IMG/VR virus record: IMGVR_UViG_3300024262_006558
Coordinates: 1-64,000 of that record
Length of the DNA stretch: 64,000 nt
Reading direction: 5' to 3' (one strand)
DNA from: a virus
In this document: piece by piece, positions 1 to 8,412 of the stretch
Layout of the letters: every line of letters starts with the position of its first letter
How positions within the stretch are numbered: the first letter of the stretch is position 1
Position numbers and translations under genes: made by a program
The notes under the pieces: generated by a model
What the model was told of the DNA's origin: nothing
The model's input: only the letters and a program-made list of their open reading frames with translations
Databases searched by the model: none

Positions 1-49
1 GGATTTCACAAAACAACCTGCCGCTGCTGCAGGTTGTTTTGTGTAATCC
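1..49. repeat. 21-bp near-perfect inverted repeat inside ssb
   Basis: Arms at 1-21 and 29-49 match in 20 of 21 positions around a 7-base loop, inside the coding region for the SSB linker. The strong hairpin has no T-tract and sits exactly at the window edge. It may be a natural stem in the mRNA or a fold-back assembly join. Confidence 0.7.
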
Positions 50-429
50 TGAGTACTCTGACTTGCTTGCGCAACTGGAGATGCTTCAGAATCATCTTTC
101 TTTCCACCAGGTAGGAATTGAAGGTCACGGATTTTTACTTTGACAGCAGTACGGCTGTTACCGTCTTTGTCATCGTATTTGTCCATTGCTAATGTTCCTT
201 GAACATAAACATTGCTACCCTTCTTAACGTATTGTTCGATTAGACCAGCAAGACCAGCCCAAGCTTCACAATTAAACCAGTGAGTGTTTTGAACTTTCTC
301 ACCTTGTTTGTTTTTGTACTCTTCATTTACAGCAATAGAAAACGTTGCTACTTTGCTGTTTCCAGCTTCTCTGATTACTGGGTCCTGTCCTACAGAACCT
401 CCTAGAGTTACTAAATTGATACCTCTCAT
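1..429 (-). CDS. ssb: Single-stranded DNA-binding protein, 3' end beyond the window
   Basis: Bacterial-type SSB: coats single-stranded DNA during phage replication and recombination. The translation opens with MRGINLVTLGGSVGQDP, typical of the OB-fold start, followed by a core with FNCEAWAGLAG and VQGTL matching SSB strands. 143 codons are visible without a stop; the gene runs off the left edge, so the expected acidic C-terminal tip is not seen. The last visible residues are an alanine-rich linker (QPAAAAG) encoded by one arm of an inverted repeat. A host-type promoter lies about 70 nt upstream. The family is clear; the C-terminus is unknown. Confidence 0.93.
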   Translation of the reverse strand, partial: MRGINLVTLGGSVGQDPVIREAGNSKVATFSIAVNEEYKNKQGEKVQNTHWFNCEAWAGLAGLIEQYVKKGSNVYVQGTLAMDKYDDKDGNSRTAVKVKIRDLQFLPGGKKDDSEASPVAQASQSTQDYTKQPAAAAGCFVKS

Positions 430-499
430 TTTTCTTTTTTTTGTTTTACTTACTTTACTAAACTTATAGTTATCATATATAATATAATAATTATAGAGG

Positions 500-531
500 C
501 AAATATAAAGCGAATTTTTGGTTTTTTCAAG
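500..531 (-). promoter_or_regulatory. Host-type promoter for ssb (CTTG-N20-TATATTTG)
   Basis: On the minus strand CTTG (531-528) is followed after exactly 20 bases by TATATTTG (507-500). This matches the Bacteroidota housekeeping promoter (TTTG, 19-21 bases, TAnnTTTG). The predicted leader to the ssb start is about 65 nt. The same element with the same spacing occurs at 10832-10863 and 51790-51821. Confidence 0.65.
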
Positions 532-532
532 G

Positions 533-540
533 TATTTATA
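533..540 (+). promoter_or_regulatory. TATTTATA box, candidate phage late promoter
   Basis: TATTTATA ends 16 bases before the ATG at 557. The same octamer stands 15-19 bases before seven other starts in this window. It lies back to back with the divergent ssb promoter. Confidence 0.55.
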
Positions 541-556
541 TAAAAATCTTTTTTAT

Positions 557-3500
557 ATGAATTCGAAAGACAAGAGAGTACTACAAGAGGTACAAAAAAT
601 GCTTTTTTTAGCTGAGACTACCAGAAAAGGTGCTCAAGAAAAGTCTGTTTCAGAGAAGCCAGTTCAAGGCCCTTTTTCAGATTATAAGTCAAGTAGCGAA
701 AAGGACATTCTTCCTTTCCCTATGAAGTACGCTATGGTTAGCAGGGGAGGAGAGAGCTTTAAAGAAGATATGGCTTACGCTTTTCTTTCTTTAAAAGAAG
801 CAGGTAAAAGCACTGAAGAGGCTATTTCTATATTAGCTCCACAATTAAAAGGAGACCAAAACTTTAAAGGGTTTATTCAATCCTTAGAACAAGCGCAAGA
901 ACAATCTGGCATCAAAAGCCCAAATCAAGCCGCAGAACTTATTTTTCAAATCCCTGAGGAAATGAAACAATATGGAGACGCTGCTAAGAAAAGATATTTT
1001 GAACATGCTTTCGGTGATGAAAAAAGTATGATATCATACAACTGGTCTAATGGAAAGCTTTCACCTAGAGGATACTGGCAATTACAATACCTAGCTAGAT
1101 TAGCTTCAGGTAAACCATCTTCTCCAGAAGAAAATGCAATATTATCAAGTAGAAGATCTGACCTATATAAAAGGAGAGCTGAAGACACGTTAAGAAGCTT
1201 CTATAAAAAAGCTATTCTTCCTATAGCTATACCTCTTATGGGTAGAGATGCTAAAGACATTGAAATAGCTGATAGAGATATTGATTTCAAAATTTCTATT
1301 GAAGATGCTGTTGATAAAATGATCGATAACATTGGTCAGTACGATGCTAATAAAAACAACATTGGAGCATGGGCTTTAACTGTAATGAAAAATCAGTTGA
1401 AAGATACCCTTAAGAAATTTACCACTCAAAAGCTTAGGGCTGGAATAGATACTAAATCGGGCATCAGTATTTCTGACGCGTTTGAAAACAACAATTGGAT
1501 AGACTGGAGATCTACTTTAGATCCAGAGACTTCTATGGGAGAAAATGGTGGTATAGATCAAGATGGAATTGCTTCTGTTAAAGAGGTGGCTGAAGGTGTT
1601 TGGAACTATAAATTTAAGTCTCCATCAGAAGCATATATAGAATTTTCTGAAGCTGCAGAGGGTGAGGCAAACAATATATTCAATAAAGGAAATCTTGTAA
1701 AATCTGACATTCAAAAACTAAAAGACGTTGGAGCTTTCTTATCTGTTAAAAAAGATGTTGGCTTTGAAGACCCTGGATCATCTAAACAGCCAGATATAGC
1801 TGATGATTCTAATCAGGATGACAAAGAAAGCATGAGCGATGTAGACGCAAATGAATCTTATGAAGATGTGTTTGAAGAGCTATTATCTGCAGATGAAAAT
1901 CTTGGAGCGCAAATTAAAAATAAGCTTAGCGCTTATTTAAGTAAAAATGGAACAGAAGAAATCGGGAGAGCTATTTTTCACTTCATTCAAGACTTCGATT
2001 ACAAATTCTTTAAAAATAGAGATACGAAAATTAGTAGATCTGATTTTGAAAAAATTGTTTCTGCTGGTAGAGATAAATATGATAAAGATTGGAAAAATTT
2101 TCCAAAAGAAAAGTTTGGACAATCTTTAGGTAAAAAATATACAAATGACGAAGGGGATATCTATCCAGAGTTAGAGCCTTATGTTTTATCTAAGATGGTA
2201 AAAAGAGGTCAAGAAGGTGGCGGATCTGGAGCTGGTACAAAAATATCAAGAGAAGACTTCGAAGCTGATCAAAAAGAAAGAGGAGTTGATGCTCTTAAAA
2301 AAGATCAACTTGACGTTTTAGCTGGAGCTGCTGGTAAAGCGCTTAAAGATGGAGTTGGTAGAAACACTAAACTAGGAAAGACGATTGAAAAACTCTTCAA
2401 TTATGAAAGGGGAAATTTAGATGAAAATATGAATAAGAACTTAAATAGCGTTATTAAAGAAGCAATACAAGAAGTGCTGTCTGAAATGAAGCCAAAAACA
2501 GTTGAGCTAAAGGCTATGTCTAAAGTTAACATGTTAAGGCATATATTAGCTCCAAAGTTAGTAAAAGAAGGCTTTACTGCATCTTCAATAAAGGAAGACT
2601 TCAAAGTTAAAAGTGATGGCTCTTTTGCTGGAAACATAAAGAAAGAATATGAAGATGTTATTTTTGAAAATGTTGGTCTTAAAAAAGTTTATGATTTAAT
2701 AGTTCACAATTTAGGGTCTGCTCACGTTATATCTGAGGCTACTTCTGAAGAATGGTCTTCACACTATAAGGATAGATGGACTGGGGAGGGGGCAAAATGG
2801 CCACTAAGTCAAGAGGAAGTTCAGCAAGTAGAAAATGAAATATCACTTGCCGCTCAAGGCAAATCATCATTTGGAGACCTTTCTAAATGGATGAGAGAAT
2901 ATAATAATGGTAAAGGTTCTAAAAAAATTACATACGCTCTTAATAGAGCGGTAGAGGAATATCAAAAAACTGGTAACTCTAATTTTTATACTTACTTAAT
3001 TACTTTTTATTCAATAGACCCTACTATAAAAGATGGCTATGTTGGTGGTTTAAGAAAAAGGTATGGCTTAGAAACCGTAGATGATGACTCATTGGGTGAA
3101 ATTGTTGATAATGCTATTATGAACAAGATGGAATTAATGATTCAGAATTACAATCCTGCAGACAGTGGCGCTGGAGACTTCTTTTCTTATACATTCGCTC
3201 CAAGAGTTTCTAATATTCTAAGAGATGTACAGACTCAGATAGAAAAGAAGTATGATGAAGACTTAACTGGTGGAGCGTCTAGCAGTGATGATGATGAAAG
3301 ATCTAGCTTAAACAAGCAAGCAGTCGCTCAACATCAATCTGATTCTAGCACCACTTTTTCTGATCAAGCTGATGATTTAAAAAAAGGTGTTTATAACAAT
3401 CTTAAATCAACTGCTGGAGAAGCTGTGGCAAATGCTTATTATGATTACTTTATTAAAGGCGCACCTCAATGGACTGATTTAGTAGAAGATTCTGAAGATT

Positions 3501-4015
3501 GGGAAAGATATGGTATTAGAGGTAGAGGTAAAAACCAACTTGCTAATAAAGTGCTTATGCCTGGATTAGTAAAAAAAGGAATGAACGCTTCTGAAGTTAA
3601 AAAAGATTTCAGCGTAAACAAAGACACTGGAGCTCTAGCTGCAATTCCTAATGATAGAAAAATTGCATATGAAGCAGCAATAGCTGACGATAGAGTTCTT
3701 AAAAGAATCTACGACTTCATAGTTAACGATCAAGACTTAAACTTTAGGGATCCAAATACAGTGCCTTTGAGTTACATATGGAATAAAGGAGCTAATTCTC
3801 CTAATCCTTCTGAAAAAAGTCAGGGATTCATTGGAAACATAGAAGCCATTCTCTCAAAGAAATTCAAAGAGAAGTGGGAGCCAATTATCGCTAAAGTAGA
3901 TGCTAAATATCCAGGTATAGGAAAAGTGCTATTAAGCAATCCTTACAAAGGGCAAGCAACAAAGCCCGTCAGTCATAAAACTGATTGGAGAGCGGATATG
4001 GTTTTCGATAAATAA
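557..4015 (+). CDS. Very large protein of unknown function with internal repeats and sigma-region-2-like segments
   Basis: 1152 residues from the ATG at 557. An in-frame ATG at 518 lies upstream of the TATTTATA box and is less likely. I do not recognise a family. Two internal features are visible. Residues 659-690 and 993-1026 are related repeats (pattern N-L-x-L-V-K-x-G-x-x-A-S-x-x-K-x-D-F). Residues about 248-285 and 861-905 each resemble sigma-70 region 2: an aromatic-D/N-P motif followed by an AW or FSYxFAxR helix (IGQYDANKNNIGAWAL; IQNYNPADSGAGDFFSY). The protein is lysine- and acid-rich with no signal peptide or membrane segment. The late-type box suggests late expression and possibly a virion protein. 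It is followed by a strong terminator. The sigma resemblance is judged by eye only. Confidence 0.8.
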   Translation: MNSKDKRVLQEVQKMLFLAETTRKGAQEKSVSEKPVQGPFSDYKSSSEKDILPFPMKYAMVSRGGESFKEDMAYAFLSLKEAGKSTEEAISILAPQLKGDQNFKGFIQSLEQAQEQSGIKSPNQAAELIFQIPEEMKQYGDAAKKRYFEHAFGDEKSMISYNWSNGKLSPRGYWQLQYLARLASGKPSSPEENAILSSRRSDLYKRRAEDTLRSFYKKAILPIAIPLMGRDAKDIEIADRDIDFKISIEDAVDKMIDNIGQYDANKNNIGAWALTVMKNQLKDTLKKFTTQKLRAGIDTKSGISISDAFENNNWIDWRSTLDPETSMGENGGIDQDGIASVKEVAEGVWNYKFKSPSEAYIEFSEAAEGEANNIFNKGNLVKSDIQKLKDVGAFLSVKKDVGFEDPGSSKQPDIADDSNQDDKESMSDVDANESYEDVFEELLSADENLGAQIKNKLSAYLSKNGTEEIGRAIFHFIQDFDYKFFKNRDTKISRSDFEKIVSAGRDKYDKDWKNFPKEKFGQSLGKKYTNDEGDIYPELEPYVLSKMVKRGQEGGGSGAGTKISREDFEADQKERGVDALKKDQLDVLAGAAGKALKDGVGRNTKLGKTIEKLFNYERGNLDENMNKNLNSVIKEAIQEVLSEMKPKTVELKAMSKVNMLRHILAPKLVKEGFTASSIKEDFKVKSDGSFAGNIKKEYEDVIFENVGLKKVYDLIVHNLGSAHVISEATSEEWSSHYKDRWTGEGAKWPLSQEEVQQVENEISLAAQGKSSFGDLSKWMREYNNGKGSKKITYALNRAVEEYQKTGNSNFYTYLITFYSIDPTIKDGYVGGLRKRYGLETVDDDSLGEIVDNAIMNKMELMIQNYNPADSGAGDFFSYTFAPRVSNILRDVQTQIEKKYDEDLTGGASSSDDDERSSLNKQAVAQHQSDSSTTFSDQADDLKKGVYNNLKSTAGEAVANAYYDYFIKGAPQWTDLVEDSEDWERYGIRGRGKNQLANKVLMPGLVKKGMNASEVKKDFSVNKDTGALAAIPNDRKIAYEAAIADDRVLKRIYDFIVNDQDLNFRDPNTVPLSYIWNKGANSPNPSEKSQGFIGNIEAILSKKFKEKWEPIIAKVDAKYPGIGKVLLSNPYKGQATKPVSHKTDWRADMVFDK

Positions 4016-4022
4016 TAAAAGT

Positions 4023-4052
4023 AAAAAAGACGGTTTAATCACCGTCTTTTTT
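4023..4052 (+). terminator. Rho-independent terminator after the 1152-residue gene
   Basis: A perfect 12-bp stem (4023-4034 with 4041-4052) and a 6-base loop, with the T-run in the right arm continuing into TTGTTTT. It starts eight bases after the stop codon. Confidence 0.85.
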
Positions 4053-4095
4053 GTTTTACACTCAATTATATGAAAACATTCATCTATTTATTTAT

Positions 4096-4794
4096 ATGAA
4101 AACACTAGATAAAAATTGGTTTTCGGAGGGGTGGATAGACTTTGAGTACAAACAATATATATTGCTTGATTATCTAAAGCAATCAGAAAAGTTTTATCAA
4201 GAAAATAAAATATACCCCTTTTTATCAGATCTACTGGATAGATATAATGAACTTGTGGATTATAAAAATAATCTTAATTCAATAGAAGAGTCATTTCCAA
4301 AAAAGATCATTGGAATAAATCTAAAAAGCAAATCATTCATTTATAAAAGACGAACAAAAAGAGAAATGCCATCTCTTGATGTCATACAGGAAATTGTTGA
4401 TTTTTCTATTTCAGAAATGCAGAAAGTAATTAATAGAGGTAAAGATCTGTATAGAAAATTAGAAGATGGAATAGTTTTTCAATCTGTAGGAACAATTCCT
4501 AATAATAGAGAAGAAGGGTACATATTGGTTAGGTGTCAAAAGAAAGTACACGCTTATAGATATAGATTCTCTATGGTAGAGTCTAGAAACCATCTATCGG
4601 TATTTCCAGTTAGAACTTTCACATCCACCTTAACTAATACTCCAGGTAAAATAAAAGAAAGATTAAAAAGTAGATATCAGGATATATTAAATCCAGCCGT
4701 ATACTACGTGGACATAAATACAGATGCTCCCTTAGAAGAAACTCTTATGCCCATCATAAAGAGACGGTTCACTAAAGATTTTAGAGGACTCTAA
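4096..4794 (+). CDS. Unknown protein, 232 residues
   Basis: Start chosen at 4096 (MKTLDKNWF). An upstream in-frame ATG at 4051 falls inside the preceding terminator. A variant box, TATTTATTTATA, runs into the start codon. The protein is basic, soluble and rich in aromatic residues, with the middle (EEGYILVRCQKKVHAYRYR) predicted as beta strands. No family recognised. It is convergent with the next gene, whose stop it overlaps by 4 bases. Confidence 0.75.
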   Translation: MKTLDKNWFSEGWIDFEYKQYILLDYLKQSEKFYQENKIYPFLSDLLDRYNELVDYKNNLNSIEESFPKKIIGINLKSKSFIYKRRTKREMPSLDVIQEIVDFSISEMQKVINRGKDLYRKLEDGIVFQSVGTIPNNREEGYILVRCQKKVHAYRYRFSMVESRNHLSVFPVRTFTSTLTNTPGKIKERLKSRYQDILNPAVYYVDINTDAPLEETLMPIIKRRFTKDFRGL

Positions 4795-5042
4795 AATTCA
4801 GCCTCCATTAAATCTTCATAATCTTTTTTTATGTTTTTGTAACGTTTGTAAAAATCTGTGTCAGCCTCATTGTCTTCCAAAGATTTTTCTACCATCTTAA
4901 AATAAGTTTCCATAGTTGAGATATATATCTGCGTACCTGACTCGCTTAAAACTTCTGGATATTTTTCTGAAAATTCAAGAAATAAAGTGCTGAAATCTCT
5001 TTTAACTTTATACCCTATCCAAAACCTCTTTCTTGTTTTCAT
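4791..5042 (-). CDS. Unknown small protein, 83 residues
   Basis: Starts MKTRKRFWIGYKVKRDF and continues as a probably helical, charged protein. It is last in a minus-strand run (5669 to 4791) of three small unknown genes and ends in a 4-base overlap with the convergent plus-strand gene. No domain recognised; support is compact spacing (8 bases after the upstream stop) and coding-like composition. Confidence 0.6.
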   Translation of the reverse strand: MKTRKRFWIGYKVKRDFSTLFLEFSEKYPEVLSESGTQIYISTMETYFKMVEKSLEDNEADTDFYKRYKNIKKDYEDLMEAEF

Positions 5043-5050
5043 GTTTTTTA

Positions 5051-5515
5051 TTATTTATAAAACTCATCCAACCTATCTTTAGCCAACTTTTCGCTATTAG
5101 TTCTAATTAGTGAATGAATGTTCTTGTATTCATAAGAATCGCTATATAAAAAATCTTCACCATGCTCCCTAAAAAAATTTGGAGTAAATTTATAATAAGC
5201 TGTTGTTTTTTTAAATATGTCCTTATTCATAACCCACGCAGTAAACCCTATAACTTTCCTATACTTCATTAGATCTACCGCTGTAACCATAATAGTCTCA
5301 AAAGTTCTCTCAGACTTCTGTTGTCTATATCTTTTTTTAAAATCTAATTTCCACTCCCATAAAAATTTCCATGAAAGAATACCATGCCTCTGACTATAGA
5401 TACCCTCCTTTAATTTCTTATAATGTATAACCATTATATCTTCACCATTCCAGCAAAAATATATATTACCAATCCTTTTGTAACTATAAGGGTTTAGTGT
5501 TCTGTGCTTCTTCAT
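5051..5515 (-). CDS. Unknown basic protein, 154 residues
   Basis: Rich in K, R, Y, F and W, with no signal peptide or membrane segment. The N-terminal half (IGNIYFCWNGEDIMVIHYKKL) looks like beta strands, and the C-terminal half ends in a charged helix. It overlaps the upstream 61-residue gene by 32 bases in another frame, suggesting translational coupling. No known family recognised. Confidence 0.65.
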   Translation of the reverse strand: MKKHRTLNPYSYKRIGNIYFCWNGEDIMVIHYKKLKEGIYSQRHGILSWKFLWEWKLDFKKRYRQQKSERTFETIMVTAVDLMKYRKVIGFTAWVMNKDIFKKTTAYYKFTPNFFREHGEDFLYSDSYEYKNIHSLIRTNSEKLAKDRLDEFYK

Positions 5516-5669
5516 CGTCTTCTGAATTTTCGTAATTACCTAGCGCAATTAATTCTGAGATTATTTCCCTATTAATCTCCTGAGTCAAGCTGTCAACTAA
5601 CTCTGATACTAACTCATGTTCATAAGGGGGAACGTATTTATTATATGCAAAATAGAATCTTTTACGCAT
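5484..5669 (-). CDS. Unknown small acidic protein, 61 residues
   Basis: N-terminus MRKRFYFAYNKYVPP, then a helical middle and an acidic tail (NSEDDEEAQ). Its 3' end overlaps the start of the 154-residue gene by 32 bases, and its start is 8 bases after the Nudix stop, so the three are probably co-transcribed. No family recognised. Confidence 0.55.
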   Translation of the reverse strand: MRKRFYFAYNKYVPPYEHELVSELVDSLTQEINREIISELIALGNYENSEDDEEAQNTKPL

Positions 5670-5677
5670 ACTAAAAC

Positions 5678-6160
5678 TTAAGCATTAGAACAGTAGTAAT
5701 CAATTATTCTTTTAATGACAATGGATTTATCCACAATAGCCTCTTTTAGACCTGGGATCATATTAGCTTCTGGTTGTGAACAGATCTCTTCAAGAGTAAA
5801 CCATCCATAATCTAAATGCTCCTGACTATGCTTATCATCTCCAGAAACATAAGGAACAAATTCTTCTTGAAATATTCCTACAAAAGTATAATACGTATTG
5901 TGATTTGTTGATTGAATATAGAGTGGTTTATCTGATATTGTGTAAGGCTTGCCGCACTTAGTTTCTTCATAAAACTCTCTCTTAGCCGTCACTTTAGGTT
6001 GATTATCCTCATCTTCATAAGTTCCTCCAAAAAGCCCCCAACAATTAGGGAAAGTATGTTGTGGTCCAAAACTCCTTCTTCCCAAAAGAATTCTTCCCGT
6101 TGATTTGGCTATAGGCAGTATGCCTGCGCCAACGTGTTGATTATCCACCATATTCATCAT
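5678..6160 (-). CDS. Nudix (MutT-type) hydrolase
   Basis: Hydrolyses nucleoside diphosphates linked to another group; phage members usually clean up modified or excess nucleotides. The Nudix box is visible near residues 45-70: GGTYEDEDNQ, then REFYEET, giving the R-E-x-x-E-E core. The segment between the first Gly/Glu and REFYEE is two residues longer than the classical motif. Three ATGs are possible (6160, 6157, 6151). The TATTTATA-like box at 6164-6171 is too close to 6160 to be its promoter and would fit 6151 better. Substrate cannot be told from sequence. Confidence 0.88.
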   Translation of the reverse strand: MMNMVDNQHVGAGILPIAKSTGRILLGRRSFGPQHTFPNCWGLFGGTYEDEDNQPKVTAKREFYEETKCGKPYTISDKPLYIQSTNHNTYYTFVGIFQEEFVPYVSGDDKHSQEHLDYGWFTLEEICSQPEANMIPGLKEAIVDKSIVIKRIIDYYCSNA

Positions 6161-6188
6161 GTATATAAATATGGAATAATTATAGCAA

Positions 6189-6422
6189 TCAAAACCAAGC
6201 TTTATAGAAAAAGTCTCTTAGATCTTTTTTTAAAAGAGACGCTAAAACAAAAAATAAAGATGCCCACCCTACAATTGTTAACACTAAAAAATCTTGAATT
6301 GTTTGTGACCAATGCTTGCGACTAAGCTCTCCACCTTTTTTTACATACATAAAACTACTCACTTGTAAAAACGTCCAAGTAACAACTCCTACTCCGAAAT
6401 GTATTTTTGTATCTAGAGTCAT
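6189..6422 (-). CDS. Small membrane protein, 77 residues
   Basis: Two hydrophobic helices are visible: residues about 8-26 (FGVGVVTWTFLQVSSFMYV) and 43-64 (FLVLTIVGWASLFFVLASLL), followed by a basic end. Its start overlaps the stop of the upstream gene (ATGA arrangement, 6419-6422), indicating coupling. A small inner-membrane protein of unknown role; a holin or superinfection-exclusion role is possible but unsupported. Confidence 0.65.
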   Translation of the reverse strand: MTLDTKIHFGVGVVTWTFLQVSSFMYVKKGGELSRKHWSQTIQDFLVLTIVGWASLFFVLASLLKKDLRDFFYKAWF

Positions 6423-6916
6423 TTTTTCTTAATTATAGTATCAGCATAACAACATAGGTCCAGAGTCTTAACCTGAGTCATTAGATCACTTCTACCTTTT
6501 CTTGAGTACAACTTATACATAGCATCTCTTGCTGAGTCAGCAGTCTCCTTACTTGCGCACTTGTCTGAAACAAGTTGCTGCAAGCTTTCTTTCTTCACAA
6601 TTACCCAGTAATCGATAGTCTCAAAAGCAAAGTAATCAACCTCTGTAGCATAAGCCCATCCAACCTTTCCTTGTACATTCTTTATCTCAATCCAATGAAT
6701 GTTCTCATTTGGTTCCTGATCGCTTCTCTGGCTCTTCTTAAGACCTTTGACATCTATCTTCAACTCAGACACTATCTTTATGTCCCAGTGCTCTCTCATG
6801 TCCTGTGAAGGCGTTGCTTCATCTACTTTGGCCCCATTCTTTTCCAGCAACTGTATTAAATCAGCTTCCTTCACTTTCCCTTTCTTGAGAAATTCTTGTA
6901 TTGTATTCTGTATCAT
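6419..6916 (-). CDS. Unknown protein, possible PD-(D/E)XK nuclease-like fold
   Basis: 165 residues. The middle reads WDIKIVSELKIDVKGLKK and, after a short gap, HWIEIKNVQGKVGWAYA. The D-x-K and E-x-K spacing between strands recalls the PD-(D/E)XK nuclease core. The N-terminal 30 residues look like a helical DNA-binding or dimerisation element. It lies 9 bases after the UvrD-like helicase stop and is coupled to the next small membrane gene. The nuclease idea is an inference by eye. Confidence 0.6.
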   Translation of the reverse strand: MIQNTIQEFLKKGKVKEADLIQLLEKNGAKVDEATPSQDMREHWDIKIVSELKIDVKGLKKSQRSDQEPNENIHWIEIKNVQGKVGWAYATEVDYFAFETIDYWVIVKKESLQQLVSDKCASKETADSARDAMYKLYSRKGRSDLMTQVKTLDLCCYADTIIKKK

Positions 6917-6925
6917 TTTTTTATA

Positions 6926-8407
6926 TTAAATATCATACATCATAAAGTATAGCGAGTGCTTACTTCTCGTTACAGCAACGTAATGTATTCTTTGAGCCTC
7001 TTGATCATCTGGATCATTCATAAGGAATGAAGCTCTCTCCAACTGCTTATTAGTCATGTTGTCATAAACATCATTATCCTGAAGAGTTTCTTCTGAAATT
7101 GAATTTACCACAATGCATGTATCATATTCTCTACCTTTACTTTTATGTATAGAAGTAAAATACTTTCTACTTCCCTCGTTTGCCTTTATAAATGAAATTA
7201 CATTAGCTTCAGCTCCACCGAAATACTTTTTAACTCGATCGAGCTTTGCCTTAGTTCTTGGGTTTTTATCCTTTTGATAAGCTTTCAGCTCAGATGGGGT
7301 AATGTAATTAAAATACTTGATTGGTATTTGTCTCTGTAGGAATTCTCTCTCCAATCTTCTGATTGTAGCATTTGTTCTAACCAAGCCAACAACCTCACCT
7401 TGCCCTTTAAACATATCGACCAAATCATCAAGAGTGAATATTATCCCATGATTCACATCTCCATGTTTATCGCTATTTGCTGTAGCTTCTAAATCAGTAT
7501 ATTTATTTGAATTTTCTACAATAGATTGATCGCTCCTAAAGTTTATTGTGAGGTTCATTCTCTCCACAGTCCTACGCTTTTCAAGCATAGCTTCTATCTT
7601 CTCACAATTAGCTCCAGAGTAGCCATATATACTTTGAGCCGCATCTCCAACTAAATAGTAATATTTAGCGTTTAGAGAAAGTAATGTTTCCATTTGAATA
7701 GCGCTTGTATCTTGGTACTCATCTACAAAAATGTAATCATAACTACCTTTGAATACTTTCAAGTATCTGTCTTCTCTAAATAGGTCACGTACTTCAATAA
7801 GCATATCAGAGAAATCTCTCGCCTTCTTTTCATAAAGGAATGACTTATATTCACTCCAGTATTTAGGAGCATGAGTTTTGACTCCTACAGCGTTTTGCAA
7901 TTTATAGGCCCCAATTTGAGATGAGTAATATTCACCTTCTGAATAAAGATCGTTAATCAACGCTTCAAACTCATGACTCTCCGAAGGGGTTGCGTACCTA
8001 CTTGGTCTATACTTACCTCTGTACCAATCGATAAATTCATAGAATGTTGCTACATTCTTGTATTTATTCAGCCTCCCTAACACGCTCATACAATAAGCAT
8101 GTATGGTGGTGATTTTAATATCATCATTACCAACACGCTTTTGTAATTCTTCTACAGCAGTCTTAGTAAAAGAAAAGAAGATAATCTTTTTGGGATCTAC
8201 ACCTCTCTTAAGCAACTCCTTCAATCTATGAACACATGAATGTGTCTTTCCTGAGCCAGCTGTTGCTTTAAGTAGTATAGAGTCTTCCCCATCATAGAAG
8301 ACATATTCCCCTTGTTCATCAGTAAGACCATGAGACTTCTTTTGTTCCACGGCTCCGAATAGGCTAATCTGATTTTCACTTGCTACTTCTTTTACTTTTT
8401 TTGCCAT
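6926..8407 (-). CDS. UvrD/Rep-type superfamily 1 DNA helicase
   Basis: ATP-driven 3'-5' DNA helicase of 493 residues. Walker A is ATAGSGKT (residues about 48-55), motif II is VDEYQDTS (about 228), motif III is VGDAAQSIYGYSGAN, and the C-terminal motifs HKSKGREYD and VAVTRSKH are present. It is short for UvrD, lacking the large 1B/2B insertions, as in compact phage helicases. It lies 5 bases after the DnaQ-like gene; the pairing suggests a joint role in replication or repair, perhaps analogous to T4 Dda. Confidence 0.93.
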   Translation of the reverse strand: MAKKVKEVASENQISLFGAVEQKKSHGLTDEQGEYVFYDGEDSILLKATAGSGKTHSCVHRLKELLKRGVDPKKIIFFSFTKTAVEELQKRVGNDDIKITTIHAYCMSVLGRLNKYKNVATFYEFIDWYRGKYRPSRYATPSESHEFEALINDLYSEGEYYSSQIGAYKLQNAVGVKTHAPKYWSEYKSFLYEKKARDFSDMLIEVRDLFREDRYLKVFKGSYDYIFVDEYQDTSAIQMETLLSLNAKYYYLVGDAAQSIYGYSGANCEKIEAMLEKRRTVERMNLTINFRSDQSIVENSNKYTDLEATANSDKHGDVNHGIIFTLDDLVDMFKGQGEVVGLVRTNATIRRLEREFLQRQIPIKYFNYITPSELKAYQKDKNPRTKAKLDRVKKYFGGAEANVISFIKANEGSRKYFTSIHKSKGREYDTCIVVNSISEETLQDNDVYDNMTNKQLERASFLMNDPDDQEAQRIHYVAVTRSKHSLYFMMYDI

Positions 8408-8412
8408 CTAAT

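Noticed and set aside
518-556. Upstream ATG for the 1152-residue gene
   Set aside because: The 13 extra codons overlap the TATTTATA box and the divergent promoter; 557 leaves the usual 16-base spacing.
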